From Sulfitobacter sp. CW3 (GTDB lineage Bacteria; Pseudomonadota; Alphaproteobacteria; Rhodobacterales; Rhodobacteraceae), in the NCBI RefSeq assembly GCF_019392245.1, contig NZ_JAHXRL010000007.1, forward strand, positions 62,001 through 126,000: a stretch of 64,000 nt of DNA, read 5' to 3'. Positions 36,805 through 46,083 of the stretch are shown here, one piece after another (the first letter of the stretch is position 1; each line of letters starts with the position of its first letter). A model generated the notes under the pieces. That model was given only the letters and a program-made list of their open reading frames with translations. It had not been told where the DNA came from and did not search any database. Both the position numbers and the translations under genes were made by a program.

Positions 36805-37457
36805 GCCTGCAGCATATAGCCGATCCCGCGGTGGGTGACGATAAGGTCTTTGCCCAGCTTCGCCCGCAAGCGGCTGATATGGGCCTCCAACGCGTTGCTC
36901 TCGACCTCGTCACCATAGGCGTAGACGGCGGCCTCCAGACTTTCTTTCGGCACGATCTTCGATTTGCGACGCAGCAGTACTTCGAGCACGCTCCATTCCT
37001 TGGCTGTCAGACGAATGTCAGCCCCCGCGCGGCTGACGCTGTGGTTGGTAAAACAAATGCTCAGGTCACGCACCACGGTTGTTTGTGTCATCTGGTCGGC
37101 GCTGCGGCGGCAGACGGTGTGAATACGCGCTTTCACTTCGTCCAGATCGAATGGTTTGATCACGTAATCATCGGCACCACGGTTCAGCCCGTCGATCCGG
37201 TCCGAGATTTTGTCGCGGGCGGTCAGGATGATGATCGGCGTCCGGATATGCTGGTCGCGGATTTTGCTCAGAAACGACAGGCCGTCGCCGTCGGGCAGTT
37301 GCAGGTCCAGCAGAACAACATCGTATTCCAATGTGCGAATGGCGCTATGTGCTTCGTCCAGCGTGGTGAACCACTCAACAATATGGCGATCCGCCTCTAG
37401 GTGCTCGCGCAAGGGGCGGGCCAGTGCGGCCTCGTCTTCGATCAGTAAGATGCGCAT
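36801..37457 (-). CDS. OmpR-family response regulator (PmrA/QseB-like)
   Basis: 218 residues from ATG 37457. Receiver domain with acidic pocket (IEDE near the start), phospho-acceptor Asp51 (LLDLQLPDGDG), Thr in ILTARD and Lys in VIKPFD; then an OmpR/PhoB winged helix (LTAKEWSVLEVLLRR, SNALEAHISRLRAKLG, THRGIGYML). A longer reading frame starts at 37553, but its extra 32 residues do not belong to the receiver fold. It likely binds the 11-bp repeat before eptA at 39666. Confidence 0.9.
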   Translation of the reverse strand: MRILLIEDEAALARPLREHLEADRHIVEWFTTLDEAHSAIRTLEYDVVLLDLQLPDGDGLSFLSKIRDQHIRTPIIILTARDKISDRIDGLNRGADDYVIKPFDLDEVKARIHTVCRRSADQMTQTTVVRDLSICFTNHSVSRAGADIRLTAKEWSVLEVLLRRKSKIVPKESLEAAVYAYGDEVESNALEAHISRLRAKLGKDLIVTHRGIGYMLQA

Positions 37458-37560
37458 GGCGGTGGGGGCCTTTTGGTGTGCTTGGGTTGCAATATATAAG
37501 AAAGGGGAAAAGACGCCAGATAAACGCAGTTTGCGATGGCCCGTGTCGGTCAAATCTGGC

Positions 37561-37962
37561 TTATCCGTTGGTTAGCGCGCGAAGGATCACGCTACCGATA
37601 AACACCCCATTCGCGCCCAACAGGCACATCGTGGCCAGCGATCCGAGGTCTTTTGCGTCGCGGGCGAATTCCTGCCAATCCAGCGCGAGATGGTCGACGA
37701 TACACTCGACAGCCGTGTTCAACGCTTCGGTCGCGACCAGCGCAAAGAACAAGACCAGCATGATGCAATAATCGTTCAGGCTGGCGTTAGCCAAGGCAAG
37801 AACCACACCGCAGATCGGCAGGGCAAGGGTGATGTGGCGAAACGCCGTTTCCTGCCACAGGCGACGGATGCCCCCGATGGAATACCCCGCCGCAGCAAAA
37901 ACATGGGCGATGCCGGTGATCCGTTCGGGCTTGGCGCGGGGCGTGTAGGACGGGTTGTTCAA
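37561..37962 (-). CDS. dgkA: Diacylglycerol kinase
   Basis: 133 residues with three hydrophobic helices. The DgkA signature EALNTAVECIVDHLA (with active-site Glu and Asp) is present, preceded by FRHITLALP with the usual E-FR start (WQETAFRHI). It phosphorylates diacylglycerol in the inner membrane. It overlaps the eptA stop by four bases. EptA releases diacylglycerol when it takes phosphoethanolamine from phosphatidylethanolamine, so this kinase recycles its by-product, a known eptA-dgkA pairing. Confidence 0.9.
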   Translation of the reverse strand: MNNPSYTPRAKPERITGIAHVFAAAGYSIGGIRRLWQETAFRHITLALPICGVVLALANASLNDYCIMLVLFFALVATEALNTAVECIVDHLALDWQEFARDAKDLGSLATMCLLGANGVFIGSVILRALTNG

Positions 37963-39623
37963 TTGTGTACTACCTTTTGCAGATTACGGCACGACGCGAA
38001 CAGATCAAGGTCGCTATTGCGGACATCCGTCTGGATATCCAGCATGCCGAGCAGGGAATGGAATAGGTTATCATGGGACAACGGGCTGTCGGTCTTTGCC
38101 GACAAGCACCCCCTGTCCACGTCAAACTGGGTTTTAAAGTTTTGCGACATCCACAGGATCATTGGGACTTTGGTCTGATATTCGGGGGCCATGAAATATG
38201 GCGATCCGTGCAGGTAAAGCCCCCCTTCGCCCAAGGATTCACCATGGTCCGAGACGTAGAGCAGCGCCGTGGAAAGCTGATCCTGCCCCTCTAGGAATTC
38301 GATCGTCTGGGCCAGAATTTCATCTGTATAGGCGATGGTATTGTCATAGGCGTTTGTAATTTCTGCGGGCGTGCAGAGCTTGAACTCTGCCGTGCGGCAC
38401 GCTGGTTTGAATTGCTCGAATTCTTCGGGATAGCGCAGATAATACGTCGGGCCATGGCTGCCGATCTGGTGCAGGACCAGCACGGTGTCTTGGGTGACTG
38501 TGGCCGCATATTCCTTCAACGCCTCGATAAAGATACCGTCCATACATTCACCTGCCGCGCAGAACTCTGCGTTTTCGGTATGGGTCAGCGACCGGCTGGT
38601 CACGCGATCCGCGATCCCCTTGTTGCCGGTGTTATTGTCCCACCATTCGACATGCAGGCCCGCGTGATCCAACACATCCAGAACGCTTTGATTTGATATA
38701 CCTTTTTGAAACGAATATTCGTCGCGATTGAATTGCGAGAACATGCACGGCAGCGAAGTCGCCGTTGCAGTCCCACAAGAGGTCACGTTGGTAAAGCTGA
38801 CCACCGGAAGCTTGGCCAGCCTTGGGTTCGTCTCAACGCCGTAGCCGTTCAAGCTAAAGTTCTGCGCCCGCGCCGTCTCTCCTGCTACGACAATGGTCAG
38901 TACCGGTTTGCGGTCAGGGCCATAGGCTGGCCCTTTGGTGGCATCGTCGCCAACGGCAGCAACGGTGACGTTTGCAGAACGGCGCATCATCTTGGCGTAT
39001 CGGATCGCCGAGACGACAGGCATGCCGGGTTGAAAGCTGCTCATGTAATCTTTGCGTTCGCGCAGGATGGAAGAATAGGATTTGTAATCCGTCATAAGCA
39101 GCCCTGCCGCCAACGCGAGACTTAGACTCATGGTCGCAACCGGCATTGCCAGAGTTTTAACGATGCTGGGCCGCCCGACCTTTACGCATGCGATAAACGC
39201 AGCGGGAAACACGCCGAACAGAACGACATGCGTGACGAAACCGGCAGTCAAAAGATGCTTTGATTCAGTCACAGTGGTAACCATGACGTTCTGGATCATG
39301 TCACGGTCGATGATCACGCCAAGTGTGTCCATGTAATACGACGTAACGGCGCTGAGAATGACCATGAAAATCAGGAATGGCTTGATCATCCACGGAAACC
39401 CAAAGGCGGAAAAGAACGCCAGCGTTAGAAAGAATACGGCGGATACAAATCCGGCAAAAGACAGCGGATGACCGGCAAATACCTCGGTGCCAATCGTCCA
39501 GAACGACGCATTAGCCGCGCAGAATATATATATAATGCTAAGGACGGTCAGGCCGATCGGCGAGATGGGATAAGCATTCCGCAGGTCGCGAAAGCGTGTT
39601 TTTAAGGCGTCAAAAGGGATCAT
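37959..39623 (-). CDS. eptA: Lipid A phosphoethanolamine transferase
   Basis: 554 residues from ATG 39623; a GTG at 39659 in frame is the alternative but stands only seven bases from the repeat at 39666. Five membrane segments in the first 180 residues anchor a periplasmic alkaline-phosphatase-fold domain. Thr250 in VAGETARAQNF is the expected phosphoethanolamine acceptor and Glu249 a zinc ligand; other zinc residues are in YVSDHGESLGE and LHGSPYFMAP. Cysteines CGTATATSLPC resemble the disulfides of the family. It adds phosphoethanolamine to lipid A and lowers sensitivity to cationic peptides; which sugar is modified is not readable. Confidence 0.92.
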   Translation of the reverse strand: MIPFDALKTRFRDLRNAYPISPIGLTVLSIIYIFCAANASFWTIGTEVFAGHPLSFAGFVSAVFFLTLAFFSAFGFPWMIKPFLIFMVILSAVTSYYMDTLGVIIDRDMIQNVMVTTVTESKHLLTAGFVTHVVLFGVFPAAFIACVKVGRPSIVKTLAMPVATMSLSLALAAGLLMTDYKSYSSILRERKDYMSSFQPGMPVVSAIRYAKMMRRSANVTVAAVGDDATKGPAYGPDRKPVLTIVVAGETARAQNFSLNGYGVETNPRLAKLPVVSFTNVTSCGTATATSLPCMFSQFNRDEYSFQKGISNQSVLDVLDHAGLHVEWWDNNTGNKGIADRVTSRSLTHTENAEFCAAGECMDGIFIEALKEYAATVTQDTVLVLHQIGSHGPTYYLRYPEEFEQFKPACRTAEFKLCTPAEITNAYDNTIAYTDEILAQTIEFLEGQDQLSTALLYVSDHGESLGEGGLYLHGSPYFMAPEYQTKVPMILWMSQNFKTQFDVDRGCLSAKTDSPLSHDNLFHSLLGMLDIQTDVRNSDLDLFASCRNLQKVVHN

Positions 39624-39665
39624 TACTGGAATCTTCGCTGCTGTTTCAGCGCCATTCACCAGAGC

Positions 39666-39684
39666 AACCTTACGCGAACCTTAC
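39666..39684 (-). promoter_or_regulatory. 11-bp-period direct repeat (response-regulator box) before eptA
   Basis: On the operon strand GTAAGGTTCGCGTAAGGTT: two identical octamers GTAAGGTT spaced 11 bases apart. Two such half-sites one helical turn apart are typical OmpR-type regulator targets, and the sequence resembles the PmrA box half (TTAAGGTT-like). It ends 42 bases before the chosen eptA ATG. Autoregulation of the whole operon is plausible. Confidence 0.6.
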
Positions 39685-40004
39685 GTGCAGAATAATGTGT
39701 AGGGGCAGCGCGTGAACCGCACGCAAAATGCAGTTACACCATATCGGGACGTTCAATTTCTGACGTTCTTTCAAGCTTTGCCGAAAAGCCTTGCTAACCC
39801 ATATGTGACCCAGCATACGGCACAGCCGCAGCCCCAGATAACTTTTTGTCGTATGATAATATGAGAATATTAAAAATTTCCCTTTAGGCAACCGTAACGA
39901 GAGGCTATGAGGTTTCGGGGCAACTATAGCGAGCAGGCAAAGACTGAACGGGAATTCGGTCTTTAAGCGCGCGTTTTTAACTAACGTAGCTATCGGGTAA
40001 TAAA
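39685..40004. other. Intergenic region between eptA and the orphan histidine kinase
   Basis: About 320 bases without a convincing gene; short frames on the minus strand lack family motifs and ribosome-binding sites. AT-rich patches (around 39845-39885) may carry the promoters for the two divergent genes. No RNA gene or repeat recognised. Confidence 0.4.
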
Positions 40005-42071
40005 GTGAATTTGAATTTCTCTAAACAGACAAGAATCGGTGGTATATGGGCCATAGTTGCCCTCGCCGCCGCGACTCTATTGATCCTGGTCACGGCATAT
40101 CGCTTGGACCGGCTGTTGTATTCATCCTACATCCAACAAGTGCGTTCAGACACATACTTTGAATTACTCGAAGTTCGGGAGAGCTTTGAGGAAATCATTC
40201 ATTCTCAATCACTTGTCTTGCGTGAACTGGCCACCTTTATTGGTGAGAACCCGAATATTTCCCAAGATGAATTCGCCACAAGGGTACAGGAAATTCGCGG
40301 TTTAGATGATTCAATGATCAGTATCGCCGCAGCCCCAGATATGGTCATCTCATTAATCTACCCAGCCGAGGAAAATCAGGGCGCTTTGGGATTAAATTAC
40401 CGTGAGAATACTGAGCAGTTTCCGACTGTATTGAGGATGATGCAAACGGGAAATGATATGATTACGGGGCCGGTCAACTTGGTTCAGGGGGGATTGGGGC
40501 TTATCCTGCGCGCACCAGTCTATCATCCTGACGCTGATAGCCCCACCGAAGGAGATATCGTTGCTTCGGAGCGCGCGATTTGGGGGATCGTTTCACTGGT
40601 TCTGGATTACGATCAATTTTTAGTTGAATCCGGTATCGCAGATGCCGAAGAGGATTACGACTTACTTGTTGATATTGCTGATAGTTCAGGCGGTGGCAGA
40701 GGTTCTTTCGTTTATGGTGACCTGTCGTTGGTGGGCAAGGACACCGTAAACCTACGGTTTGACTTCGATTTCGAGGATTGGGTTCTACACGCTATGACAA
40801 AAGGCGGGTGGCCGAAAACGTCACCTGATCAATGGCTTCAGAGAATTGTCATGGTGTTGGCCGGCTTGGTATTGCTGGGTACGTTGATTTACATCCTATG
40901 GCTGTCTCATACGCGCAAGCGTGCCGAACTCTTGCTGAATAGGGGAATTGAGGCGTTGGATGACGGCTTCGTAATGTTTGACGAAAATGGCCTCCTGCTC
41001 CTTAGCAACTCAAAATACCGCGCGATCTACGACCTTCCCGAAGAGGTGCTCAGGCCGGGTACGCCTTACCGGAAAATATTGTTGGCCGGTCTTGAGAGCC
41101 GCAAGTTTAATACGGATAACCTTGATCAGTCTGCATGGATCGAACACAGACTTAAGTTGCATCGCTCGGGTAAGCACGTTGATATAGAACAGCGCCTTGT
41201 TGACGGGCGCGTTATCAAAGTGTCGAACCATCCTTTGGAGGATGGCGGCTATGTCGGTCTGCGCGTTGATGTGACTGAACTAAGCCGCGCAAAAGAGGCT
41301 GCCGAAGCCGCAAGCGAAGCCAAGACTAATTTCATGGGTGTACTCAGCCACGAGCTCAGAACCCCATTGACGGTTATAATGGGTGTTGCGCAGCTCTTAC
41401 AAAACGTTCGGCTCCTTAGTAAGTCGAAGGCATTGCTGGCGGCCTACGAGAATGGCACCGTTACGCCGGATGAGGCCAAAACTTTACTCGACGAGCTGTA
41501 CGAACAACTTAACGGCTTAATGGGGCGGATGACCCAATCAGGTGACCATCTTCTACATCTAATCAACGAGATACTGGATATTACCAAGATTGAATCCGGA
41601 AGCCTGATCATCGAGCCGACACTCTGCCAGGTCGAAGACATCGTGGATCCTGTCGTCCAGCAGCTCAACACGCTCACAAGCAAAAAGGGTCTCGATTTCG
41701 AGGTTATACAAGAGGCCGAAACGGTATTCGCGGATAAGGTGAGAGCACGCCAGATTCTATTCAACCTGATTGGAAATGCGATCAAGTTTACCGATGCTGG
41801 TTTTGTCCGCCTCATTGTCAAAGTGGACGCTGATATGGTGAGATTTGAAGTGCATGATAGTGGGATGGGTATATCCGAGGACCAGTTCGCCAGTATTTTT
41901 GACGTCTTCTATCAGGTTGATTCAACTGCGACGCGGCGTGCAGGCGGCACCGGAATGGGTCTGGCCATCTCAAAAAGCCTGGCTGAGCTGCAACACGGCG
42001 GCCTTGCTGTTACCAGTGTGATGGGATCGGGTAGCTGTTTTGTGCTATCCCTGCCCGTCAACGCCATCTAG
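40005..42071 (+). CDS. Orphan membrane histidine kinase (periplasmic CHASE-like sensor, PAS, HisKA, HATPase)
   Basis: 688 residues; the start is GTG at 40005. One membrane segment (about 13-33), a periplasmic region of about 250 residues that resembles CHASE domains (EIRGLDDSMISIAAAPDMV, GLNYRENTEQFPTV, ILRAPVYH), a second segment (about 283-303), a PAS-7-like domain (about 315-425, GIEALDDGFVMFDENGLLLL), HisKA (LSHELRTPLTVIMG) and HATPase_c (ILFNLIGNAIKFTDAG; GGTGMGLAISKSL). A long insert with YENGTVTPDEAKTLLDEL lies inside the HisKA region. No receiver domain and no neighbouring response regulator, so its partner is elsewhere. Confidence 0.88.
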   Translation: MNLNFSKQTRIGGIWAIVALAAATLLILVTAYRLDRLLYSSYIQQVRSDTYFELLEVRESFEEIIHSQSLVLRELATFIGENPNISQDEFATRVQEIRGLDDSMISIAAAPDMVISLIYPAEENQGALGLNYRENTEQFPTVLRMMQTGNDMITGPVNLVQGGLGLILRAPVYHPDADSPTEGDIVASERAIWGIVSLVLDYDQFLVESGIADAEEDYDLLVDIADSSGGGRGSFVYGDLSLVGKDTVNLRFDFDFEDWVLHAMTKGGWPKTSPDQWLQRIVMVLAGLVLLGTLIYILWLSHTRKRAELLLNRGIEALDDGFVMFDENGLLLLSNSKYRAIYDLPEEVLRPGTPYRKILLAGLESRKFNTDNLDQSAWIEHRLKLHRSGKHVDIEQRLVDGRVIKVSNHPLEDGGYVGLRVDVTELSRAKEAAEAASEAKTNFMGVLSHELRTPLTVIMGVAQLLQNVRLLSKSKALLAAYENGTVTPDEAKTLLDELYEQLNGLMGRMTQSGDHLLHLINEILDITKIESGSLIIEPTLCQVEDIVDPVVQQLNTLTSKKGLDFEVIQEAETVFADKVRARQILFNLIGNAIKFTDAGFVRLIVKVDADMVRFEVHDSGMGISEDQFASIFDVFYQVDSTATRRAGGTGMGLAISKSLAELQHGGLAVTSVMGSGSCFVLSLPVNAI

Positions 42072-42425
42072 GATTTTGTTGCGTTAATGTGGGTCAGGTA
42101 ACCGCGCAAAGGGCCGAGCATGGCGACCGCCGCGCCAGCGCATACAAAGCCTGATTTGAGATCGGATATGCCACCAGTTCGGAGAGAATCCCCTGCTGTT
42201 CGCGTGGTATAAGACGAGGTCCCGTTGAGGCGGCGTTATAGAACAACATCGCGTAATGGACGGTATCAAATCGAACCCTCGTTCTGATCGTTCTCCTCAA
42301 TCCGCTACTAGAAGAATTAAGTTCCGATCTGGACACTAATCCGATCACAGCGGACTTGTCGTAATTACGTCTATTGAAGGCGGCTGTGGGTACACTATTT
42401 GCTCTGTGAACAAACGGAGCAGATT
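42072..42425. other. Intergenic region before the cystine-type ABC operon
   Basis: 354 bases with no gene I can support. A minus-strand frame (42094-42348, 84 codons, ending near the kinase stop) has no recognisable motif and could be the trace of a lost gene. The region directly before 42426 must carry the promoter of the ABC operon; an AACGGAG ribosome-binding site precedes its ATG. Confidence 0.4.
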
Positions 42426-43178
42426 ATGAAAAACGTACTTGCAGCGGCCACAGTCGCCCTGACGGCCTCATTCGGTTCGGCGCAGGCCGAAACGTTGAAT
42501 GTCGGGATGTCTGGTGGCTATTTCCCCTTCACCTTCGTCAAGCTGGACCAGTTGCAGGGCTTTGAGGTTGATTTCATCAATGCCATTGCCGCCGAGACGG
42601 GCGATGAGGTGAATTTTGTCACCATGTCATTCTCGGGTCTCGTTGGGGCGCTCGAAGCTGGACGCATTGATACGATTGCCAATCAGATCACGATTACGCC
42701 CGAGCGCGAGGCCAAATTTGCGTTCACGCAGCCCTATGTATTTGATGGCGCGCAGATCGTGGTGAAAGCGGGCAACGAAACAACAATCGGCAGCGTTGAA
42801 GACTTGAGCGGCAAAACCGTTGCCGTGAACCTTGGATCGAACTTCGAAGAACTGCTTGGTGAATTGCCAAACGCGGACGAGATCGACATTCGCACCTATG
42901 AAAGCAACATCGCACAGGACACGGCATTGGGGCGCGTCGATGCGTTTGTGATGGACCGTGTGTCATCCGCGCAATTGATCGCGGAAAGCCCGCTGCCTTT
43001 GGCATTGGCAGGCAAGCCGTTCAGCGAAATTCGCAATGCGTTGCCGTTTCGCAATAACGCAGAAGGCGAGGCGCTGCGGGACAAGTTTGATACCGCCATT
43101 GTGACACTACGCGAGAACGGCACGCTGGCCGACATCTCGGAAAAGTGGTTTGGAACTGACATTACAGTAGCGGAGTAA
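42426..43178 (+). CDS. Cystine/polar amino-acid-binding protein (SBP family 3)
   Basis: About 250 residues from ATG 42426. Signal peptide MKNVLAAATVALTASFGSAQA, mature start ETLNVGMSGGYFPFTFV. The core GFEVDFINAIAAETGDEVNF, GALEAGRIDTIANQITITPEREA and FAFTQPYVFDGAQ resembles cystine-binding FliY/TcyA proteins. Followed after five bases by its permease. Ligand assignment is by family likeness only. Confidence 0.88.
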   Translation: MKNVLAAATVALTASFGSAQAETLNVGMSGGYFPFTFVKLDQLQGFEVDFINAIAAETGDEVNFVTMSFSGLVGALEAGRIDTIANQITITPEREAKFAFTQPYVFDGAQIVVKAGNETTIGSVEDLSGKTVAVNLGSNFEELLGELPNADEIDIRTYESNIAQDTALGRVDAFVMDRVSSAQLIAESPLPLALAGKPFSEIRNALPFRNNAEGEALRDKFDTAIVTLRENGTLADISEKWFGTDITVAE

Positions 43179-43183
43179 CGCTG

Positions 43184-43858
43184 ATGCGGGCACTGGATTT
43201 TGAATACATGCTGGATCTGGTGCCCGTGCTCTTGGGCTATGTGCCACTGACATTGTTCATGGCCATCATCGGCATGTTCTTTGCACTTATTCTGGCATCC
43301 ATCCTTGCCGTCGAACGGGTATTCAAGATCCCGGTGCTGGACGGCTTTGTACGGCTCTTCATTAGCTTTTTCCGCGGCACGCCTCTCTTGGTGCAATTGT
43401 TTCTATTCTACTATGGTGTGCCGCAAGTATTGTCATTTTTGACGAACATTGACGGTGTGACCGCCACGATCATGGGGCTGACACTGCATTTTTCCGCCTA
43501 TATGGCCGAAAGCATCCGCGCCGCGATCCTTGGTGTGGACCGCAGCCAATGGGAAGCCGCACAAGCGGTCGGCATGACGCAGGGCCAGATGATGTATCAC
43601 ATCATTCTGCCCCAAGCGGCCCGCGTTGCCGCGCCGACGCTCGTTAACTATTTCATCGATATGATCAAAGGCACGTCGTTGGCCTTTACCCTCGGCGTGA
43701 CCGAATTGATGGGGGCCACCCAAAAAGAAGCCGCAGGCAGCTTTCTGTATTTCGAAGCATTCCTAGTGGTCGCGGCAATCTACTGGATCATGGTCGAGGC
43801 ACTGGCATTTTTGCAGCGCCACCTAGAGGTCTATTTGAACAAGGCGCACGCAAGATGA
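43184..43858 (+). CDS. Cystine-type ABC transporter permease (TcyB/YecS-like)
   Basis: 224 residues with the HisM-type segments [20 protein letters not shown] and the EAA loop SQWEAAQAVGMTQGQMMYHIILPQ. Five membrane segments. The stop overlaps the ATPase start by four bases. Confidence 0.9.
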   Translation: MRALDFEYMLDLVPVLLGYVPLTLFMAIIGMFFALILASILAVERVFKIPVLDGFVRLFISFFRGTPLLVQLFLFYYGVPQVLSFLTNIDGVTATIMGLTLHFSAYMAESIRAAILGVDRSQWEAAQAVGMTQGQMMYHIILPQAARVAAPTLVNYFIDMIKGTSLAFTLGVTELMGATQKEAAGSFLYFEAFLVVAAIYWIMVEALAFLQRHLEVYLNKAHAR

Positions 43859-44601
43859 CCAAACCAGCCGCTATTTCTATCAAAGGTCTCAGCAAATCTT
43901 TTGTTGCGACCCGTGTTCTTGAGGATATCAACCTGGACATCGCACCGGGTGAACGGGTCGTTGTGATCGGCCCGTCTGGTACCGGCAAATCGACCTTGCT
44001 GCGGTGCTTGAACTATCTTGATCATCCTGACAGCGGGAGCATTCGCATCGGGGATTTAAGCGTTGACGCTGACACGGCGTCGCGCGCGGATATTCTAGCG
44101 CTTCGGCGGAAAACGTCGTTCGTTTTTCAAAACTACGCGCTGTTTGCCAATAAAACAGCACGTGAAAACATCACCCAAGCCCTGATCACAGTCAAAGGCC
44201 AGTCCAAGGCCGATGCAATCGCGCGTGCCGACGCAACCCTGCGCGAGACCGGATTGGCGGACAAGGCGGATGCCTATCCGGCGGCGCTGTCTGGGGGGCA
44301 GCAGCAACGTGTGGGGATCGGGCGCGCGATGGCGTTGGATGCCGATCTGATGTTGTTTGACGAACCGACCTCGGCCCTTGATCCGGAATGGGTGGGCGAG
44401 GTTCTTGATCTGATGCGGCGGGTGGCCGAGAAACGGCAAACCATGTTGATCGTGACCCATGAAATCCAATTCGCGCGCGAGATCGCGGACCGGATTATCT
44501 TTATGGATGGTGGCAAAATCGTCGAACAAGGGCCGCCAAAACAACTGCTTGAAGCCCCGCAAGACGCCCGCACCAAAGCATTCTTGCGCCGCGTTTCCTA
44601 G
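43855..44601 (+). CDS. Cystine-type ABC transporter ATPase (TcyC/YecC-like)
   Basis: 248 residues. Walker A GPSGTGKST, Q-loop FVFQNYALFANKTARENI, signature LSGGQQQR, Walker [19 protein letters not shown], and switch VTHEIQFAREIADR. Closest in pattern to amino-acid ATPases of the YecC type. Last gene of the three-gene operon, convergent with livF. Confidence 0.92.
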   Translation: MTKPAAISIKGLSKSFVATRVLEDINLDIAPGERVVVIGPSGTGKSTLLRCLNYLDHPDSGSIRIGDLSVDADTASRADILALRRKTSFVFQNYALFANKTARENITQALITVKGQSKADAIARADATLRETGLADKADAYPAALSGGQQQRVGIGRAMALDADLMLFDEPTSALDPEWVGEVLDLMRRVAEKRQTMLIVTHEIQFAREIADRIIFMDGGKIVEQGPPKQLLEAPQDARTKAFLRRVS

Positions 44602-44612
44602 GGTTTGGCGGA

Positions 44613-45314
44613 TTAGACTGACAGGTATTGATCGCGGATCTCGGGATGGGCCTGAAGCTCTGGCAGGGTGCCCACAAATTTCTGCGTGCCATGTTCGATG
44701 ATGACCACCCCATCTGCCACGGCTTGGGCAAAATGCAGGTTTTGTTCGGACAGCAGCACAGTCAGGCCTTCGCTTTTCAACTGAAGAATAACGCGGGCCA
44801 TCTGTTCGACGATCACGGGCGCAATGCCTTCTGACGGTTCATCAAGCAGAATAAACGCCGGATTCCCCATCAAGGTGCGCGCAATCGTCAGCATTTGCTG
44901 TTCGCCGCCCGACAGTGCCTTGCCGCGGTTATTGCGCCGCTCGGCAAGGTTGGGGAACAGATCAAACACCATGTCGTCAGTCCATGTGGTGCAGCCGTCG
45001 CGCGGGGGTTGGCGACCCACCTCGAGGTTTTCCAGCACGGTCAGCTGCGTAAAGATGCGCCGTTCTTCGGGGACATAGCCCAACCCATTGCGCGCGACCT
45101 TGTGGCTGGGCCAGCTGGTAATGTTTTGACCCTTGTAGGTGACTGTCCCGCTGCGGGGCCGCACCAGCTGCATGATCGATTTCATGGTGGTGGTTTTACC
45201 CGCCCCGTTGCGCCCCAACAGCGCGACAACAGTGCCGGCATCCACGCTAAAGTTCAGATCATTCAGAACATGCGCCTTGCCGTAGAATGAATTGACGTCT
45301 TTTACCTCAAGCAT
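44613..45314 (-). CDS. livF: Liv-type ABC transporter ATPase (LivF)
   Basis: About 233 residues from ATG 45314. LivF features: INSFYGKAHVLNDL equivalent, Walker A GRNGAGKTTTMKSIM, GYVPEERRIFTQLTVLENL, signature LSGGEQQML, Walker B FILLDEPSEGIAP. It overlaps livG by eight bases. Part of a five-subunit importer whose cargo may be an organic acid or amide instead of leucine, because the catabolic cluster lies directly upstream. Confidence 0.9.
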   Translation of the reverse strand: MLEVKDVNSFYGKAHVLNDLNFSVDAGTVVALLGRNGAGKTTTMKSIMQLVRPRSGTVTYKGQNITSWPSHKVARNGLGYVPEERRIFTQLTVLENLEVGRQPPRDGCTTWTDDMVFDLFPNLAERRNNRGKALSGGEQQMLTIARTLMGNPAFILLDEPSEGIAPVIVEQMARVILQLKSEGLTVLLSEQNLHFAQAVADGVVIIEHGTQKFVGTLPELQAHPEIRDQYLSV

Positions 45315-46083
45315 GGGCGTCCTCCTGCGCTTTGAACAGGGTGCCGCCGCCAAGGTATACTTCTTGGACCTGCGGGTTATTGCGGATTTCATCCACTGTG
45401 CCGTTGGCGATCAACTGGCCGCGGTTCAACACCATAATCCGGTGCGCGTGGGCGAAAACCACATCCATATCATGTTCGGTAAACAAAACGCTGATGCCTT
45501 TGGCGTCCAGAATATCTGCCGTCAGCTGCATCAATGCAATCCGTTCGCGCGGGGCCATGCCAGCCGTGGGTTCATCCATGAGCAGCAGGATCGGATCGTG
45601 GGCCAACGCCACAGCCAATTCCAGCCGTTTAAGGTCACCATAGGCCAGCACGGCGCAGTGTCGTTCCGCCTGATCGACCATGCCCACGGTATCAAGCAGG
45701 GCCAGCGCCTCTTCTCGGTACAGTTTATGGGCAAAGGTTGTCAGGGAATACAGCCGCCTGTGGTGCGAGATCAGCGCCATTTGCACGTTCTCGACCACGG
45801 TCATCGACGCATAGGTCGCGGTGATCTGGAACGTGCGCCCCACGCCCATTCGCCAGATTTTGCGCGGCTGCATGCCAGCGATGTTCTTGCCCAACAGCTG
45901 AACCGTGCCGGAGGATGGTTTCAATTGCCCCATCAGCATGTTGAAACAGGTGCTTTTACCCGCGCCATTTGGGCCAATCAGCGCCAGTAATTCACCCTTG
46001 GCCAGATCAAAGCTGACATTCTCAACGGCTTTGATAGCGCCGAAATTGCGGGACAGATTGCGAACAGACAGGATCGGGCTCAT
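45307..46083 (-). CDS. livG: Liv-type ABC transporter ATPase (LivG)
   Basis: 258 residues. Walker A GPNGAGKSTCFNML, the LivG-type GRTFQITATYASMTVVENV, a signature-like LAYGDLKRLELAVAL and Walker B ILLMDEPTAGMAPRERI, with HDMDVVF at the switch. The signature is altered from the usual SYGEQR form. Overlaps the fused permease gene by four bases. Confidence 0.88.
   Translation of the reverse strand: MSPILSVRNLSRNFGAIKAVENVSFDLAKGELLALIGPNGAGKSTCFNMLMGQLKPSSGTVQLLGKNIAGMQPRKIWRMGVGRTFQITATYASMTVVENVQMALISHHRRLYSLTTFAHKLYREEALALLDTVGMVDQAERHCAVLAYGDLKRLELAVALAHDPILLLMDEPTAGMAPRERIALMQLTADILDAKGISVLFTEHDMDVVFAHAHRIMVLNRGQLIANGTVDEIRNNPQVQEVYLGGGTLFKAQEDAHA

Noticed and set aside
42094..42348. An 84-codon minus-strand frame between the orphan kinase and the cystine-type operon
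   Set aside because: No family motif, no clear ribosome-binding site and no conserved neighbour; left as part of the intergenic region.
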